Positions 45,042-56,562 are shown, counted from the stretch's first letter. The stretch is DNA of 64,000 nucleotides from CAIWHR01 sp963726765 (GCA_963726765.1 CAVSDH010000011.1:1-64000); one strand, 5' to 3'. Notes: a model not told the origin generated them from the sequence alone. Program-made: numbers and translations.

Positions 45042-45579
45042 ATGCCGTTCGCGTATTACGCCAAGCTTTCGCCGGCACGCCAACGGATCTATCGCATGAG
45101 CGATGCGATCGAAGTCCTTCCGCTGCCCGTCGGTGTGGCGGTCGGCGGGATCGTGGCGGAAGTTCGGGACGGCCTCGCGGGCGACGACGTCAAGGCCGTA
45201 CAGCGCGCGTGCCAGGCGCTGGTGGACGCACTCGTCACGGGCTATCGAGTTCCGCCGATCCGCCTTCGGGTGCTGGCACGGAGGCCGGCCGACGATTACG
45301 GCGAGCTGCATGGCCTCTACGAACCGGAAGAAGGGCGCACGCCTGCGCGGATCACCGTCTGGATGCGCACGGCGGCGAAGAAGCAGGTCGTGGCGTTCAA
45401 GACATTCCTGCGCACGGTGGTGCACGAGGTCGGCCACCATCTCGACTACGAGCACTTCAAGTTCGAGGAAACGTTTCACACGGAAGGGTTCTACAAACGC
45501 GAATCGTCCCTGGCCAACGCGACTGCTCGCGCAACTCGCGGCGCTGGAGGTTCCGTCCGGCGAACTCCCCGGAGTGTAA
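45042..45579 (+). CDS. HExxH metalloprotease-like protein, frame break near the 3' end
   Basis: About 178 aa. The zinc-site motif VVHEVGHHLDYEHFKFEE (HEVGH) follows a hydrophobic helix FKTFLRTV, and GELHGLYEPEEGRTPARITV precedes it, an arrangement like small SprT- or ImmA-like peptidases (minigluzincins). The main frame breaks near 45519; removing one base after GCCAAC gives SSLANRLLAQLAALEVPSGE and a stop at 45577-45579. Signal peptide and membrane segment are absent, so it is cytoplasmic. Not recognised as a named family. Confidence 0.65.
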
Positions 45580-45612
45580 TCAGCGCGTGTGGCGCCGGTC
45601 AGCTCGCGCGCA

Positions 45613-47049
45613 TCAGCGCGCAGTCTGCGCGAGCTTGGTCGTGTTCCAGCCGCCGCCCAGCGCCTTGATCAGGCCGACGCTTGCCGTGAGACGGCGCCCG
45701 AGGATCGCCAGCGCCGTTCGTTCGCTGTTGAGCGCCGCGGTCTGCAGCACGACGACGGCAAGAAAGGTCGTCGTGCCCGCCTTGTATTGATTGGTTGCGA
45801 TCGTCACCGATTCGCGCGCCGACTTGACCGCTTCGTCCTGCACCGCTGCTTCGCGCTCGAGAATCGACAGCGCCGAGAGGTTGTCCTCGACTTCCCCGAA
45901 ACCATTGAGCACGGTCGCGCGGTAGGACGCGACCGTCTCGTCCCAGACGGCGATTGCCTGCGCCTTCTGCGCCTGCCTCAGCCCGGCATCGAAGATCGAC
46001 TGCGCCAGCACGGGTCCGATCGACCAGTAGCGCGCCGGGAGCGAAAGCAGGTCGCCTATGACGGAGCTCTGTACGCCGCCGGCGGCGCCCAGCGACAGCG
46101 ACGGATAGAACGCGGCCTGCGCGACGCCGATCTGCGCGTTGGCGCTGGCCGTCCGCCGCTCCGCGGCCGCGATGTCCGGGCGCCGCTCGAGGAGTTCCGA
46201 GGGCATGGACAACGGAATCCGGGGAAACACGAAGGTGTTCTGGCGCGGCGCGATCGCGAGGGCCGCGGGCGGCTTGCCGACGAGCACCGCGATTGCATGC
46301 TCCAATTGCGCCCGTTGCACGGTGGCGTCCAGGAGCTGCGCTTTGGTCGATGCGAGCTGGGCTTCGGCCTGCGTCACGTCGCCACGCGCGACGATGCCCG
46401 CCTTGTACTGGTTTTGCGTGAGTTGCAGCGCGCGTTCGTACCCGGCAACCGTGTTGCGCAGGAGCTCGATTTCGGCGTCCTGCACGCGCAGCAGCAGGTA
46501 GTCCTGTGCGAGCAAGGCCTGCAGCGACAGCGTCGCGCCGGCGAGATCGGCGGCGCTCGCCTGCGCGGACGCGTCACTCGCCTCGATGCCGCGGCGGATC
46601 TTTCCCCACAGGTCGAGCTCCCATCCGAGGTCGAGCGCCGCGTTGTAGCTGTTGGTGACGCCCTGCCCGCCCGCGGACGAGCTGCGCGACGACCGCAGCA
46701 CCGCAGCGTTTCCGGTGATCGCCGGGAACAATTGGGCGCGGGCTGCCTGGGTTGCGGCCTGCGCCTCGCGCACCCGCGCGGCGGCGGCTGCCACGGTCTG
46801 GTTGTCGAGTTCGACCTGGCTCGCGAGCCGGTCGAGGTCCGGGTCGGCGAAGGCTTCCCACCATGGACCCCGTGGCGCGTCGTCGCGGGGCTGCGCGACC
46901 TTCCATCCTTCCGCTTCCTTGAAGGTCGCCATCTCCGGCGCCGCCGGCCGCACGTAATCCGGCCCCGCCATGCAGCCGCCGAGCACCATCGCGGCGACCG
47001 CGGCAATACCGATCCACGACATCCGCGTCAACGTTGTCCGCCGATTCAT
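45613..47049 (-). CDS. RND efflux outer-membrane lipoprotein, NodT family
   Basis: TolC-like channel, last gene of the second efflux operon. Lipobox VLGGC follows a hydrophobic signal, then GPDYVRPAAPEMATF, GPWWEAFADPDLDRLASQ, the first OEP repeat with SYNAALDLGWELDLWGKIRR, LLERRPDIAAAERRTASANA and the second repeat with PVLAQSIFDAGLRQAQ. ATG 47049 forms an ATGA overlap with the pump gene stop; ATG 47061 in the same frame is possible. 478 residues is normal. Confidence 0.93.
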   Translation of the reverse strand: MNRRTTLTRMSWIGIAAVAAMVLGGCMAGPDYVRPAAPEMATFKEAEGWKVAQPRDDAPRGPWWEAFADPDLDRLASQVELDNQTVAAAAARVREAQAATQAARAQLFPAITGNAAVLRSSRSSSAGGQGVTNSYNAALDLGWELDLWGKIRRGIEASDASAQASAADLAGATLSLQALLAQDYLLLRVQDAEIELLRNTVAGYERALQLTQNQYKAGIVARGDVTQAEAQLASTKAQLLDATVQRAQLEHAIAVLVGKPPAALAIAPRQNTFVFPRIPLSMPSELLERRPDIAAAERRTASANAQIGVAQAAFYPSLSLGAAGGVQSSVIGDLLSLPARYWSIGPVLAQSIFDAGLRQAQKAQAIAVWDETVASYRATVLNGFGEVEDNLSALSILEREAAVQDEAVKSARESVTIATNQYKAGTTTFLAVVVLQTAALNSERTALAILGRRLTASVGLIKALGGGWNTTKLAQTAR

Positions 47050-50000
47050 GGGTGCGACCATCCCTTCATGGGTGCCACTGCGCCGGAGGCTTCGCCTGCA
47101 CGCCGCACGTTCCGCCGGCCCGCCCAGAGGCGAAACCGGTCGAGGTAGAGATAGACGACGGGCGTCGTGTAGAGCGTCAGCGCCTGGCTGACGATGAGAC
47201 CGCCGACGATCGCGATCCCGAGCGGGCGACGCATCTCCGCACCGTCGCCGGCGCCGAGCGCCAGCGGGATCGCGCCCAGCATCGCCGCCATCGTCGTCAT
47301 CATGATCGGGCGGAAGCGGCGCAGGCAGGCCTCGAAGATCGCGTCATGCGTCGACAGACCGCGCGTGCGCTCGCCATCGAGGGCCACGTCGATCATCATG
47401 ATCGCGTTCTTCTTGACGATGCCGATCAGCAGGATCACCGCAATGAACGCGATGATCGTGAATTCGGTGTGGAAGAGCTTGAGCGCGAGAAGCGCGCCGA
47501 CACCGGCGGACGGCAGCGTCGAGAGGATGGTGAGCGGGTGCACATAGCTTTCGTAGAGCACGCCGAGCACGATGTAGACGGCGATCAGCGCCGCCAGGAT
47601 CAGCCAGGGCTGGCTCGCGAGCGACGCCTGGAATGCGCGGGCGCTGCCCTGGAAGCTGCCGCGTACGGTGTCCGGCACGCCGATCCGGAGGAGCGCGTCC
47701 CCTACCGCGCGGGTGGCCTGCGACAGCGATACGTCGGGCGCGAGGTTGAACGAGATCGTCGACGCGACGAACTGCCCCTGGTGATTGACGCCGAGAGGCG
47801 TGCTGGTCGGCCCGAAGGTCGCGAAGGCCGACAGCGGCACCTGCGTTCCATCGGACGTGCTGACGTAGATGGACCGAAGCGCCTCGGGCGACTGCCAGTA
47901 CTGCGGCGCCGCCTCCATCACGACGCGGTATTGATTGAGCTGTGCGTAGATCGTCGACACCTGTCGCTGGCCGAACGCGTCGTTGAGCGTCGTGTCGATG
48001 AGCCGAGGCGACACGCCGAGGCGCGCTGCCGCATCGCGGTCGATGACGAGCGAGGTCTGCAGCCCCTTGTCCTGCGTGTCCGTGTTGACGTCGGCGAGCT
48101 CGGGAAGCGTCGAAAGCGCCTGCCGGATCTTCGGCTCCCACGCGCGCAATTCCGCGAGATCGTCCGCCTGCAGCGTGAACTGGTACTGCGCATTGGCCTG
48201 CCGGCCGCCGATCCGGATGTCCTGCACCGGCTGCAGGAACAGGCTTGCGCCGGGGACGCGCGAGAGCTTGCCGCGCAGCCGTGCGATCACCTGATCGGCC
48301 GTCTCGGTCCGCTGGGAAAGAGGCTTGAGCGCGACGAACATGAACCCGGAGTTGCGCTGTCCCCCGCCGGTGAAGCCGACGACGTTTTCGACGGCCGGGT
48401 CGGCACCGACGATCGCCATGAATTCCGTCAGCTTCCCCCGCATTGCCTGGAACGAGATGCTCTGGTCGGCCTGGATGCCGCCCGTGAGCCGCCCCGTGTC
48501 CTGCTGGGGAAAGAATCCCTTCGGGATCGTCACGTACAGATAGACGTTGAGGCACACCGTCGCCGCGAGCACCAGCATGACGATCACGCCATGCCGCAGC
48601 GCAAGCGCGAGGCTCTTGCGGTATCCGGCGACGATCGCCTCCCACGCGCGTGCGCTCCATGCGGCGATGCGTCCCGGTGCGCGCGCCGATGAGGGACGGA
48701 GGAGCCGCGCGCACATCATCGGGGTCGTCGTGAGCGAGACGACGAGCGAAATCAGTATCGCCACCGACAGCGTTACCGCGAATTCCCGGAAAAGGCGTCC
48801 GACGATGCCGCCCATCAGCAGGATCGGAATGAACACGGCGATCAGCGACACGCTCATCGTCAGCACCGTGAAGCCGACTTCGCGCGCGCCCTGCAGCGCG
48901 GCGGCGCGCGGCGGCATTCCGTCCTCGATGTGCCGCGTGGTGTTCTCGAGCACCACGATGGCGTCGTCGACGACGAAGCCGGTGGCGATGGTGAGCGCCA
49001 TCAGCGTGAAGTTGTTGACGGAGAAGCCGGCGAGGTACATGACGCCGAAGGTGCCGATGAGCGAGACCGGCACTGCGACGCTCGGGATCAGCGTCGCCCG
49101 CGCGCTCCGCAGAAAGACGAAGACGACGAGAATCACGAGTGCAATCGCGATGAAAAGCGCGCGCCCGGTGTCGCGCAGCGACGCGCGGATGGTCGCCGTG
49201 CGTTCCATGGCGGGCGTGAGCGTGATGGCGCTCGGGATCGACGCGCGCAGCGACGGCAACAGGGCAGTGACCCGGTCCACGGTCTCGATGATGTTCGCGT
49301 TGGGCTGGCGGTTGACGATCACGAGCACCGACGGCCGGCCATTGGCCATGCCGGCGTTGCGCAGGTCCTGCACTGAATCGGTGACCTCGGCGACGGCGGA
49401 GAGCGCGACCGGCGCGCCGTTGCGCCACGCAACGATCAGCGGCAGGTATTCGGCCGCGGTCTTCGCCTGATCGTTGGCGAGAATCTGCCAGTGCCGCTCG
49501 CCGTCCTCGACCGCGCCTTTCGGCTTGTTGGCATTGGCCGCCGCAAGCGCTGTGCGCACATCCTCGAGCGCCACGCCGTACTTGAAGAGCGTGTCGGGGT
49601 TGAGCTCGACGCGCACCGCCGGCAGGGAGCTGCCGCCCACGCTTACCTGTCCGACGCCGTCCACCTGCGACAGCTTCTGCGCGATGATCGTCGACGCCGC
49701 GTCGTACATCTGGCCCTGCGTCATCGTGTCCGACGTGAGCGTCAGGATCATGATCGGCGCGTCGGCCGGATTCACCTTGCGGTAGGTCGGATTGCTGGGC
49801 AGGCCGCTCGGCAGCAGCGCCCGTGCGGCGTTGATCGCCGCCTGCACGTCGCGCGCGGCGCCGTCGATGTCGCGGCTCAGGTCGAACTGCAGCGTGATCC
49901 GCGTCGAGCCGAGCGAACTCGACGACGTCATCTCGGTGACGCCGGCGATGCGTCCCAGCGAGCGCTCGAGCGGCGTCGCAACGGTCGCCGCCATCGTTTC

Positions 50001-50168
50001 GGGGCTGGCGCCCGGCAACGATGCCTGCACCGAAATCGTCGGATAGTCGACCTGCGGCAGCGGCGACACGGGGAGCCGCGTGAAGGCGATCGCACCGGCC
50101 AGCGCGACGCCCAGGGTGAGGAGGGTCGTCGCTACCGGCCGGTCGATGAAGGGCGCCGACAGATTCAT
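47046..50168 (-). CDS. RND multidrug efflux permease, MdtC-like
   Basis: Second of two tandem RND pumps, 1040 aa. It starts MNLSAPFIDRPVATTLLTLG, with the usual two large periplasmic loops and twelve TM helices. TM4 carries the proton-relay aspartates D401-D402 in TGFVVDDAIVVLENT. IPKGFFPQQDTGRLTGGIQA and RFRPIMMTTMAAMLGAIPLA are strongly conserved in MdtB/MdtC pairs. In E. coli the functional pump is a mixed MdtB2-MdtC trimer; the same is likely here. ATGA overlaps link it to the genes on both sides. Confidence 0.94.
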   Translation of the reverse strand: MNLSAPFIDRPVATTLLTLGVALAGAIAFTRLPVSPLPQVDYPTISVQASLPGASPETMAATVATPLERSLGRIAGVTEMTSSSSLGSTRITLQFDLSRDIDGAARDVQAAINAARALLPSGLPSNPTYRKVNPADAPIMILTLTSDTMTQGQMYDAASTIIAQKLSQVDGVGQVSVGGSSLPAVRVELNPDTLFKYGVALEDVRTALAAANANKPKGAVEDGERHWQILANDQAKTAAEYLPLIVAWRNGAPVALSAVAEVTDSVQDLRNAGMANGRPSVLVIVNRQPNANIIETVDRVTALLPSLRASIPSAITLTPAMERTATIRASLRDTGRALFIAIALVILVVFVFLRSARATLIPSVAVPVSLIGTFGVMYLAGFSVNNFTLMALTIATGFVVDDAIVVLENTTRHIEDGMPPRAAALQGAREVGFTVLTMSVSLIAVFIPILLMGGIVGRLFREFAVTLSVAILISLVVSLTTTPMMCARLLRPSSARAPGRIAAWSARAWEAIVAGYRKSLALALRHGVIVMLVLAATVCLNVYLYVTIPKGFFPQQDTGRLTGGIQADQSISFQAMRGKLTEFMAIVGADPAVENVVGFTGGGQRNSGFMFVALKPLSQRTETADQVIARLRGKLSRVPGASLFLQPVQDIRIGGRQANAQYQFTLQADDLAELRAWEPKIRQALSTLPELADVNTDTQDKGLQTSLVIDRDAAARLGVSPRLIDTTLNDAFGQRQVSTIYAQLNQYRVVMEAAPQYWQSPEALRSIYVSTSDGTQVPLSAFATFGPTSTPLGVNHQGQFVASTISFNLAPDVSLSQATRAVGDALLRIGVPDTVRGSFQGSARAFQASLASQPWLILAALIAVYIVLGVLYESYVHPLTILSTLPSAGVGALLALKLFHTEFTIIAFIAVILLIGIVKKNAIMMIDVALDGERTRGLSTHDAIFEACLRRFRPIMMTTMAAMLGAIPLALGAGDGAEMRRPLGIAIVGGLIVSQALTLYTTPVVYLYLDRFRLWAGRRNVRRAGEASGAVAPMKGWSHP

Positions 50169-53100
50169 CGCGCTTCCGTGCGCGCGTCCGCTGCCGGCAT
50201 GGCTTCAGGTTGCGCCCGCGCGCGCCGCGCGAGCCGGTCGAACGCGAGGTAGATGACCGGCGTCGTGAACAGCGTCAGCGCCTGCGAGACGATCAGCCCG
50301 CCGACCATCGTGATGCCGAGCGGGTGCCGCAGCTCCGAGCCCTCGCCCCACCCGATCATCAGCGGCAGCGCGCCCAGGATCGCCGACATCGTCGTCATCA
50401 TGATCGGGCGAAAGCGCAGCAGGCAGGCCTGGAAGATCGCGTCGCGCGGCGCAAGGCCGCCGTGACGCTCGGCGTCGAGCGCGAAGTCGATCATCATGAT
50501 GGCGTTCTTCTTGACGATGCCGATCAGGAGAATGATGCCGATGATCGCGATGATCGAGAGGTCGTTGCCCGTCAGCATCAGTGCGAGCAGCGCGCCCACG
50601 CCGGCCGACGGCAGCGTGGACAGGATCGTGATCGGGTGGATGAAGCTCTCGTAGAGGACGCCCAGCACGATGTACATCGTGACGACCGCGGCGAGGATCA
50701 ACCAGAGCTCGTTCGAGAGCGAGGCCCGGAATGCCAGCGCGGCGCCCTGGAAGCTGATCTGCACGCTCTCGGGCAAGGCGAGCTCGGTGCGCGCGGCCTC
50801 GATGGCCTTGACGGCATCGCCCAGCGACGCGCCCGGCGCAAGATTGAAAGAAATCGTCGCCGCCGGAAACTGGCCGAGATGGTTGATCGCGAGCTGCGTC
50901 GGACGCTCGGTGACGCGCGCGATGGTCGACAGCGGCACCTGCTGCGGCGGCTGTCCGGGGACGGCGGAAGTGACGTGGAGATCATCGAGCGCGCCGGGCC
51001 CGCGCTGGAACTCGGGCTTGACCTCGAGCACGACCCGGTACTGGTTGGTCTGCGTGAATATCGTCGAGACGAGGCGCTGCCCGAACGCGTTGTAGAGGGC
51101 GTTGTCGATCGCCGCCGGCGTGATGCCGAGCCGGCTCGCGGTCGGCCGGTCGATCTCGACGTAGGCGGCGAGCCCTCCGTCCTGCCAGTCGCTCGCGACG
51201 TCGGCGAGCTGCGGCACGGTGTGCAGGCGGTCGGTGAGCCGCCGGACCGCGACACCCAGCGCGGCCGCATCGGCGGACTCGACGGTGAACTGGTATTGGG
51301 TCCGGCTGACGCGGTCCTCGATCGTCAGGTCCTGCACGGGTTGCATGAAGAGCGCGACACCGGGCACCTGCGCGAGCGTCGGCTGCAGGCGCCGGATGAC
51401 CTCCGTTGCGGTCGCATTGCGCTCGCTTCGCGGCTTGAGATTGATCAGCATGCGGCCGCTGTTGAGGGTGGCATTGGCCCCGTCGACGCCGATGAACGAG
51501 GTCAGGCTCGCGACCGCGGGATCGGCGAGGACGACCTTGGCGAGCGCCTGCTGGCGGTCGGCCATGGCGTCGAACGAAATCGTCTGCGGTGCCTCGGAGA
51601 TGCCCTGGATCGCGCCGGTGTCCTGCACCGGAAAGAAGCCCTTGGGAATCACGATGTACAGGACGACGGTCAGCACGAGCGTCGCGGTTGCGACGACGAG
51701 GGTCGTCCGCTGCCTGTCGAGCACCCAGTTCAGCATCTCGCCGTAGCGGGCGATGACGCGCTCGAAGAGCTCGCCGCTCCAGCGGTAGAAACGGCTCTGT
51801 CTTTCGACCGGCGTGTGGCGGAGCAGCTTCGCGCACATCATCGGCGTCAGCGTGAGCGACACGACCGCGGAGATGAGGATGGCCACGGCGAGCGTGATGG
51901 CGAATTCACGGAACAGCCGGCCGACGACGTCGCCCATGAACAGGAGCGGGATCAGCACCGCGATCAGCGAGAAAGTCAGTGAAATGATCGTGAACGCGAT
52001 CTGTTGCGTTCCCTTCAGCGCTGCGTCGAGCGGGGAGTCGCCTTTCTCGAGGTAGCGCGCGATGTTCTCGATGACCACGATCGCGTCGTCGACGACGAAG
52101 CCGGTGGCGATCGTCAGCGCCATCAGCGTCAGGTTGTTGATCGAGAAGCCGGCGAGATACATGACGCCGAAGGTGCCGACGAGCGACAGCGGCACGGCCA
52201 CGCTCGGGATGAATGTCGCGGGCACGCTGCGCAGGAACAGGAAGATCACCATCACGACCAGCGCGACGGCGAGCAGCAGCTCGAACTCGACGTCGCGCAC
52301 CGATGCGCGGATCGTGATCGTGCGGTCGGTGAGCAGCGTGACGTCGACGGAAGGCGGCAGCGAGGCGTTGAGCTGCGGGAGCAGGCGCTTGATGCGGTCG
52401 ACCACCTCGATGACGTTGGTGCCGGGCTGGCGCTGGATGTTGAGGATGATCGCGGGCGTCGCGTCCGCCCAGGCGGCGAGCCGCGAATTCTCCGCGGCAT
52501 CCACCGTGTCGGCGACATCCGCCAGGCGGATCGGCGCGCCACTCCTGTAGGCGATGATCAGCTGACGGTATTCGTCGGCGGACTTGAGCTGGTCGTTGGC
52601 GTCGATCGTCGATGCGCGCGTCGGCCCGTCGAAGCTGCCTTTCGCCTGATTGGTGTTGGCGGCGGTGATGGCCGTGCGCACGTCGTCGAGTGCGAGACCG
52701 TATGCGGCAAGTGCGCGTGGATTCACCTGGACGCGCACCGCCGGCCGCTGGCCGCCGCTGATGCTGACGAGGCCGACCCCGGGCAACTGCGAGATCTTCT
52801 GCGCGATCCGCGTGTCGGCGAGGTCCTCGAGCTTCGGCAGCGGCAGCGTGGGCGACGTGAGCGCGAGCGTCATGATCGGCGCGTCCGCCGGATTGACCTT
52901 GTTGTAGATCGGCGGGCTCGGGAGGTCCGTGGGCAGGAACGTTGCGGACGCGTTGATCGCCGCCTGCACTTCCTGCGCCGCGACGTCGAGGGGAAGTTCG
53001 AGGCTGAACTGCAGGGTAATGACCGACGCGCCACCGGAACTCGTCGACGACATCTGGTTCAGCCCCGGCATCTGGCCGAACTGCCGCTCGAGCGGCGCCG

Positions 53101-53290
53101 TGATCGACGACGTCATCACGTCCGGACTGGCGCCCGGATAGAGCGTCACCACCTGGATCGTCGGATAGTCGACCTCGGGCAGCGCGGACAGCGGCAGGAC
53201 GCGGAACGCAACGACTCCGGCGAGCAGGATCGCGACCATCAGCAGCGTCGTCGCGACCGGCCGCAGGATGAACGGGCGTGAGGGATTCAT
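50165..53290 (-). CDS. RND multidrug efflux permease, MdtB-like
   Basis: First of the tandem pumps, 1041 aa, starting MNPSRPFILRPVATTLLMVA. Proton-relay aspartates D401-D402 lie in TGFVVDDAIVVIENI; other markers are GGASVITLQFSLELPLDVAA, IPKGFFPVQDTGAIQGISEA and RFRPIMMTTMSAILGALPLM. The start ATG 53290 is 26 nt after the adaptor stop, and the TGA overlaps the MdtC-like ATG. The frame reads open far upstream through the adaptor gene, which is an accidental open frame and not a fused protein. Confidence 0.94.
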   Translation of the reverse strand: MNPSRPFILRPVATTLLMVAILLAGVVAFRVLPLSALPEVDYPTIQVVTLYPGASPDVMTSSITAPLERQFGQMPGLNQMSSTSSGGASVITLQFSLELPLDVAAQEVQAAINASATFLPTDLPSPPIYNKVNPADAPIMTLALTSPTLPLPKLEDLADTRIAQKISQLPGVGLVSISGGQRPAVRVQVNPRALAAYGLALDDVRTAITAANTNQAKGSFDGPTRASTIDANDQLKSADEYRQLIIAYRSGAPIRLADVADTVDAAENSRLAAWADATPAIILNIQRQPGTNVIEVVDRIKRLLPQLNASLPPSVDVTLLTDRTITIRASVRDVEFELLLAVALVVMVIFLFLRSVPATFIPSVAVPLSLVGTFGVMYLAGFSINNLTLMALTIATGFVVDDAIVVIENIARYLEKGDSPLDAALKGTQQIAFTIISLTFSLIAVLIPLLFMGDVVGRLFREFAITLAVAILISAVVSLTLTPMMCAKLLRHTPVERQSRFYRWSGELFERVIARYGEMLNWVLDRQRTTLVVATATLVLTVVLYIVIPKGFFPVQDTGAIQGISEAPQTISFDAMADRQQALAKVVLADPAVASLTSFIGVDGANATLNSGRMLINLKPRSERNATATEVIRRLQPTLAQVPGVALFMQPVQDLTIEDRVSRTQYQFTVESADAAALGVAVRRLTDRLHTVPQLADVASDWQDGGLAAYVEIDRPTASRLGITPAAIDNALYNAFGQRLVSTIFTQTNQYRVVLEVKPEFQRGPGALDDLHVTSAVPGQPPQQVPLSTIARVTERPTQLAINHLGQFPAATISFNLAPGASLGDAVKAIEAARTELALPESVQISFQGAALAFRASLSNELWLILAAVVTMYIVLGVLYESFIHPITILSTLPSAGVGALLALMLTGNDLSIIAIIGIILLIGIVKKNAIMMIDFALDAERHGGLAPRDAIFQACLLRFRPIMMTTMSAILGALPLMIGWGEGSELRHPLGITMVGGLIVSQALTLFTTPVIYLAFDRLARRARAQPEAMPAADARTEAR

Positions 53291-53316
53291 TGCGTCGAGG
53301 TCCGGCGAAGGCCCGT

Positions 53317-54631
53317 TCAGCCGCCGCCCTTGTCGCGCCGCTGCCCGGTTCCGGGCGGTCCGCTCCCTGGGGGACGCTCGCCGCGCGGCCCCCGTTTCGC
53401 GGCCCCTGGCGCCGGAGCTGCCTGCGCGTCGCGCTCGATGAGCTCCACTTTCGCGCCTTCGCGCAGCTTGTCGGTCCCGTCGACGACCACGAGATCGCCG
53501 ACGGCGACTCCGCTGGCGATGGCCGTGGTCTCGCCTTGCACAGGTCCCAGCCTTACCGTCGTGACGGTGACCGACTTGTCCTCCTTGACCACGTAGACGA
53601 ACGTGCCCGGCGCGCCGCGCAGTATGGCCGCCGACGGAACGAGCGTCGCCTCCGGAAGCGTCTCGACCAGCATCCGCACATTCACGAACTGGTTGGGGAA
53701 CATCGCCAGATTGGCGTTCGCGAACTCGGCCTTGAGCTTCACCGTGCCGGTCGTGGTGTCGATCTGGTTGTCGACGGTCAGGAGCCTGCCGGTCGCGAGC
53801 TTCGCCTTCTGATCGCGATCCCACGCCTCGACGGCGATCGCTTCGCCGGTCGCGAGCCGGCGCAGGATCCTCTGCAAGCTGTCTTCGGGAATCGGGAACA
53901 CGACGCTGATCGGCTGCAGCTGTGCGATCACGACGATTCCGTTCGCATCGGAAGCGTGCACGACGTTGCCGGGGTCGACCTGGCGAAGGCCCACGGTGCC
54001 GCCGATCGGCGCGGTCACGCGGCTGTAGGTGAGCTGCAGTTTCGCGTTGTCGATGGCCGCCTGGTCCGACTGGAGCGTCCCCTCGTACTGCCGGACCAGG
54101 GCTTCCTGCGTGTCCACCTGCTGCTTCGAGATCGAATCCTGCGCGAGCAGTGTGCGATATCGCTCGAGGTCGAGCTGCGCATTCCTGAGGAGCGCCTGAT
54201 CCTTCGCCATCTGGCCGGAGGCCTGCGCGAGCTGGACCTGGAACGGACGCGGGTCGATCTCCGCGAGCAGCGCACCCGCCTTGACGACCTGCCCCTCCTC
54301 GAACGCGACCCGCATCAGCTGGCCGTCGACCCGCGGCTTGACGACCACGATGTTGCGCGGCGTGACGGTGCCGAGCGCATTGAGATAGACGTCGATCGTG
54401 CCCTTGCGCGCGGGTACGGCGACGACCGGGAGTGCGCGCGCGGACGGATCCATCCTTCCCCCGGTGGCGGGCGCAGGTGTCTCCGCCGGCCGGCTCGACC
54501 AGTACCCGTAGCCCGCTCCGGCTGCGACGATGGCCGCCGCGGCAAGCGATCCACGGCCACCGGCTCGTGCGGGATGGGGGCGGCTCGGACCGCGAAGCGG
54601 AGGGACTCGCAGGAGATTCGGGAGTGGGCAT
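53317..54631 (-). CDS. RND efflux periplasmic adaptor, MdtA-like (frame break near the N-terminus)
   Basis: HlyD/AcrA-type adaptor of about 435 aa. The body is clear: VVKPRVDGQLMRVAFEEGQV (first lipoyl half), a coiled-coil hairpin with LARDSISKQQVDTQEA-like spacing (LLAQDSISKQQVDTQE), SRVTAPIGGTVGLRQVDPGN (second half) and beta-barrel segments; a proline/glycine-rich C-terminal tail. The native start is probably ATG 54631 (MPTPESPASPSAS), whose frame changes near 54550 to the one encoding SLAAAAIVAAGAGYGYW, the TM anchor. One extra base explains this. First gene of an A-B-C-OMF operon with no BaeSR-like regulator nearby. Confidence 0.9.
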
Positions 54632-54773
54632 CGGGTTCGAGGAAATCGGATACGGTTCAGGAATTGTCGCCCGATCGGGCGTTTCGTTCCGCCGAAGTTG
54701 TAACCATCTGTTATTTTGGGGGTCCTCTGGCCTGGACGTAGCCGCACTCGCACACAATTGTCGGTGTTTTGGG

Positions 54774-54779
54774 TAAAAT
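54774..54779 (+). promoter_or_regulatory. Candidate -10 element of the ahcY transcript
   Basis: TAAAAT at 54774-54779 stands 7-10 nt before the first paired base of the SAH riboswitch, exactly where a -10 box would place the start of an RNA beginning with the aptamer. No convincing -35 is visible at 16-18 nt (ACACAA region), so the promoter may depend on an activator or be weak. Confidence 0.45.
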
Positions 54780-54785
54780 CCGGGC

Positions 54786-54870
54786 TGTCCGAGGAGCGTT
54801 GCAACAGCCGCCCGTTATCCGGGTTCGCTGCCAGGCTCGGCACGTTCGTACCCGCAACCGCGCTCGTTGA
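54786..54870 (+). ncRNA. S-adenosylhomocysteine (SAH) riboswitch
   Basis: The leader of ahcY contains the conserved SAH-aptamer blocks in order: CCGAGGAGCGTTGC (54789-54802), CCAGGCTCGG (54831-54840) and CAACCGCGCTCG (54855-54866). CCGAG 54789-54793 pairs with CTCGG 54836-54840 (P1), and GAGCG 54794-54798 can pair with CGCTC 54861-54865, the expected pseudoknot. SAH riboswitches are known mainly from betaproteobacteria upstream of ahcY, where SAH binding switches expression on. Placement, sequence and pairing all agree. Confidence 0.92.
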
Positions 54871-54944
54871 ACCGTGCCCGCGCACGGGGTGACGACAGCG
54901 CGTCCCGCCCCCGCCCGCGGTCGCCCTACTTCAAGGAGTGACCG

Positions 54945-56384
<1,440 letters not shown>

Positions 56385-56421
56385 TCGTTGGACAGATGCG
56401 CCGCCCCGTCCGTCTCGCTGA

Positions 56422-56447
56422 ACCGGCGTCGCTGGTGCGACGCCGGT
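56422..56447 (+). terminator. Hairpin after ahcY
   Basis: ACCGGCGTCGC (56422-56432), loop TGGT, GCGACGCCGGT (56437-56447): a perfect 11-bp stem about 38 nt after the ahcY stop, with no T tract. It may attenuate or stabilise the ahcY message before the PanE-like gene, but a Rho-independent terminator is not proven. Confidence 0.5.
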
Positions 56448-56562
56448 CACCTCGCCGAACGGGGCCGCCCGCGGTCGTGCAGAACCGAGCGCCATGTGGA
56501 GCGCTGTGGCATGTCGCCCTCGACCCGCTTGCGGGGAGAGGGTCTGATGAGAGGCTGAACCT

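Larger units (their letters stand above)
54632..54944. other. Divergent regulatory region between mdtA-like and ahcY
   Basis: About 310 nt with no gene. It contains, from left to right, the leader of the leftward efflux operon, a candidate ahcY -10 (54774-54779), the SAH riboswitch (54786-54870) and a C-rich spacer up to the AAGGAG ribosome-binding site at 54933-54938. Several open frames cross it but none has coding character of its own. Confidence 0.6.

Noticed and set aside
50165..54757. A continuous 1530-codon frame that looks like an adaptor-pump fusion protein
   Set aside because: The part upstream of ATG 53290 is a wrong-frame reading of the adaptor gene (arginine/glycine-rich, no domain). 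The adaptor domains are in another frame, and GC-rich DNA easily leaves such frames open.
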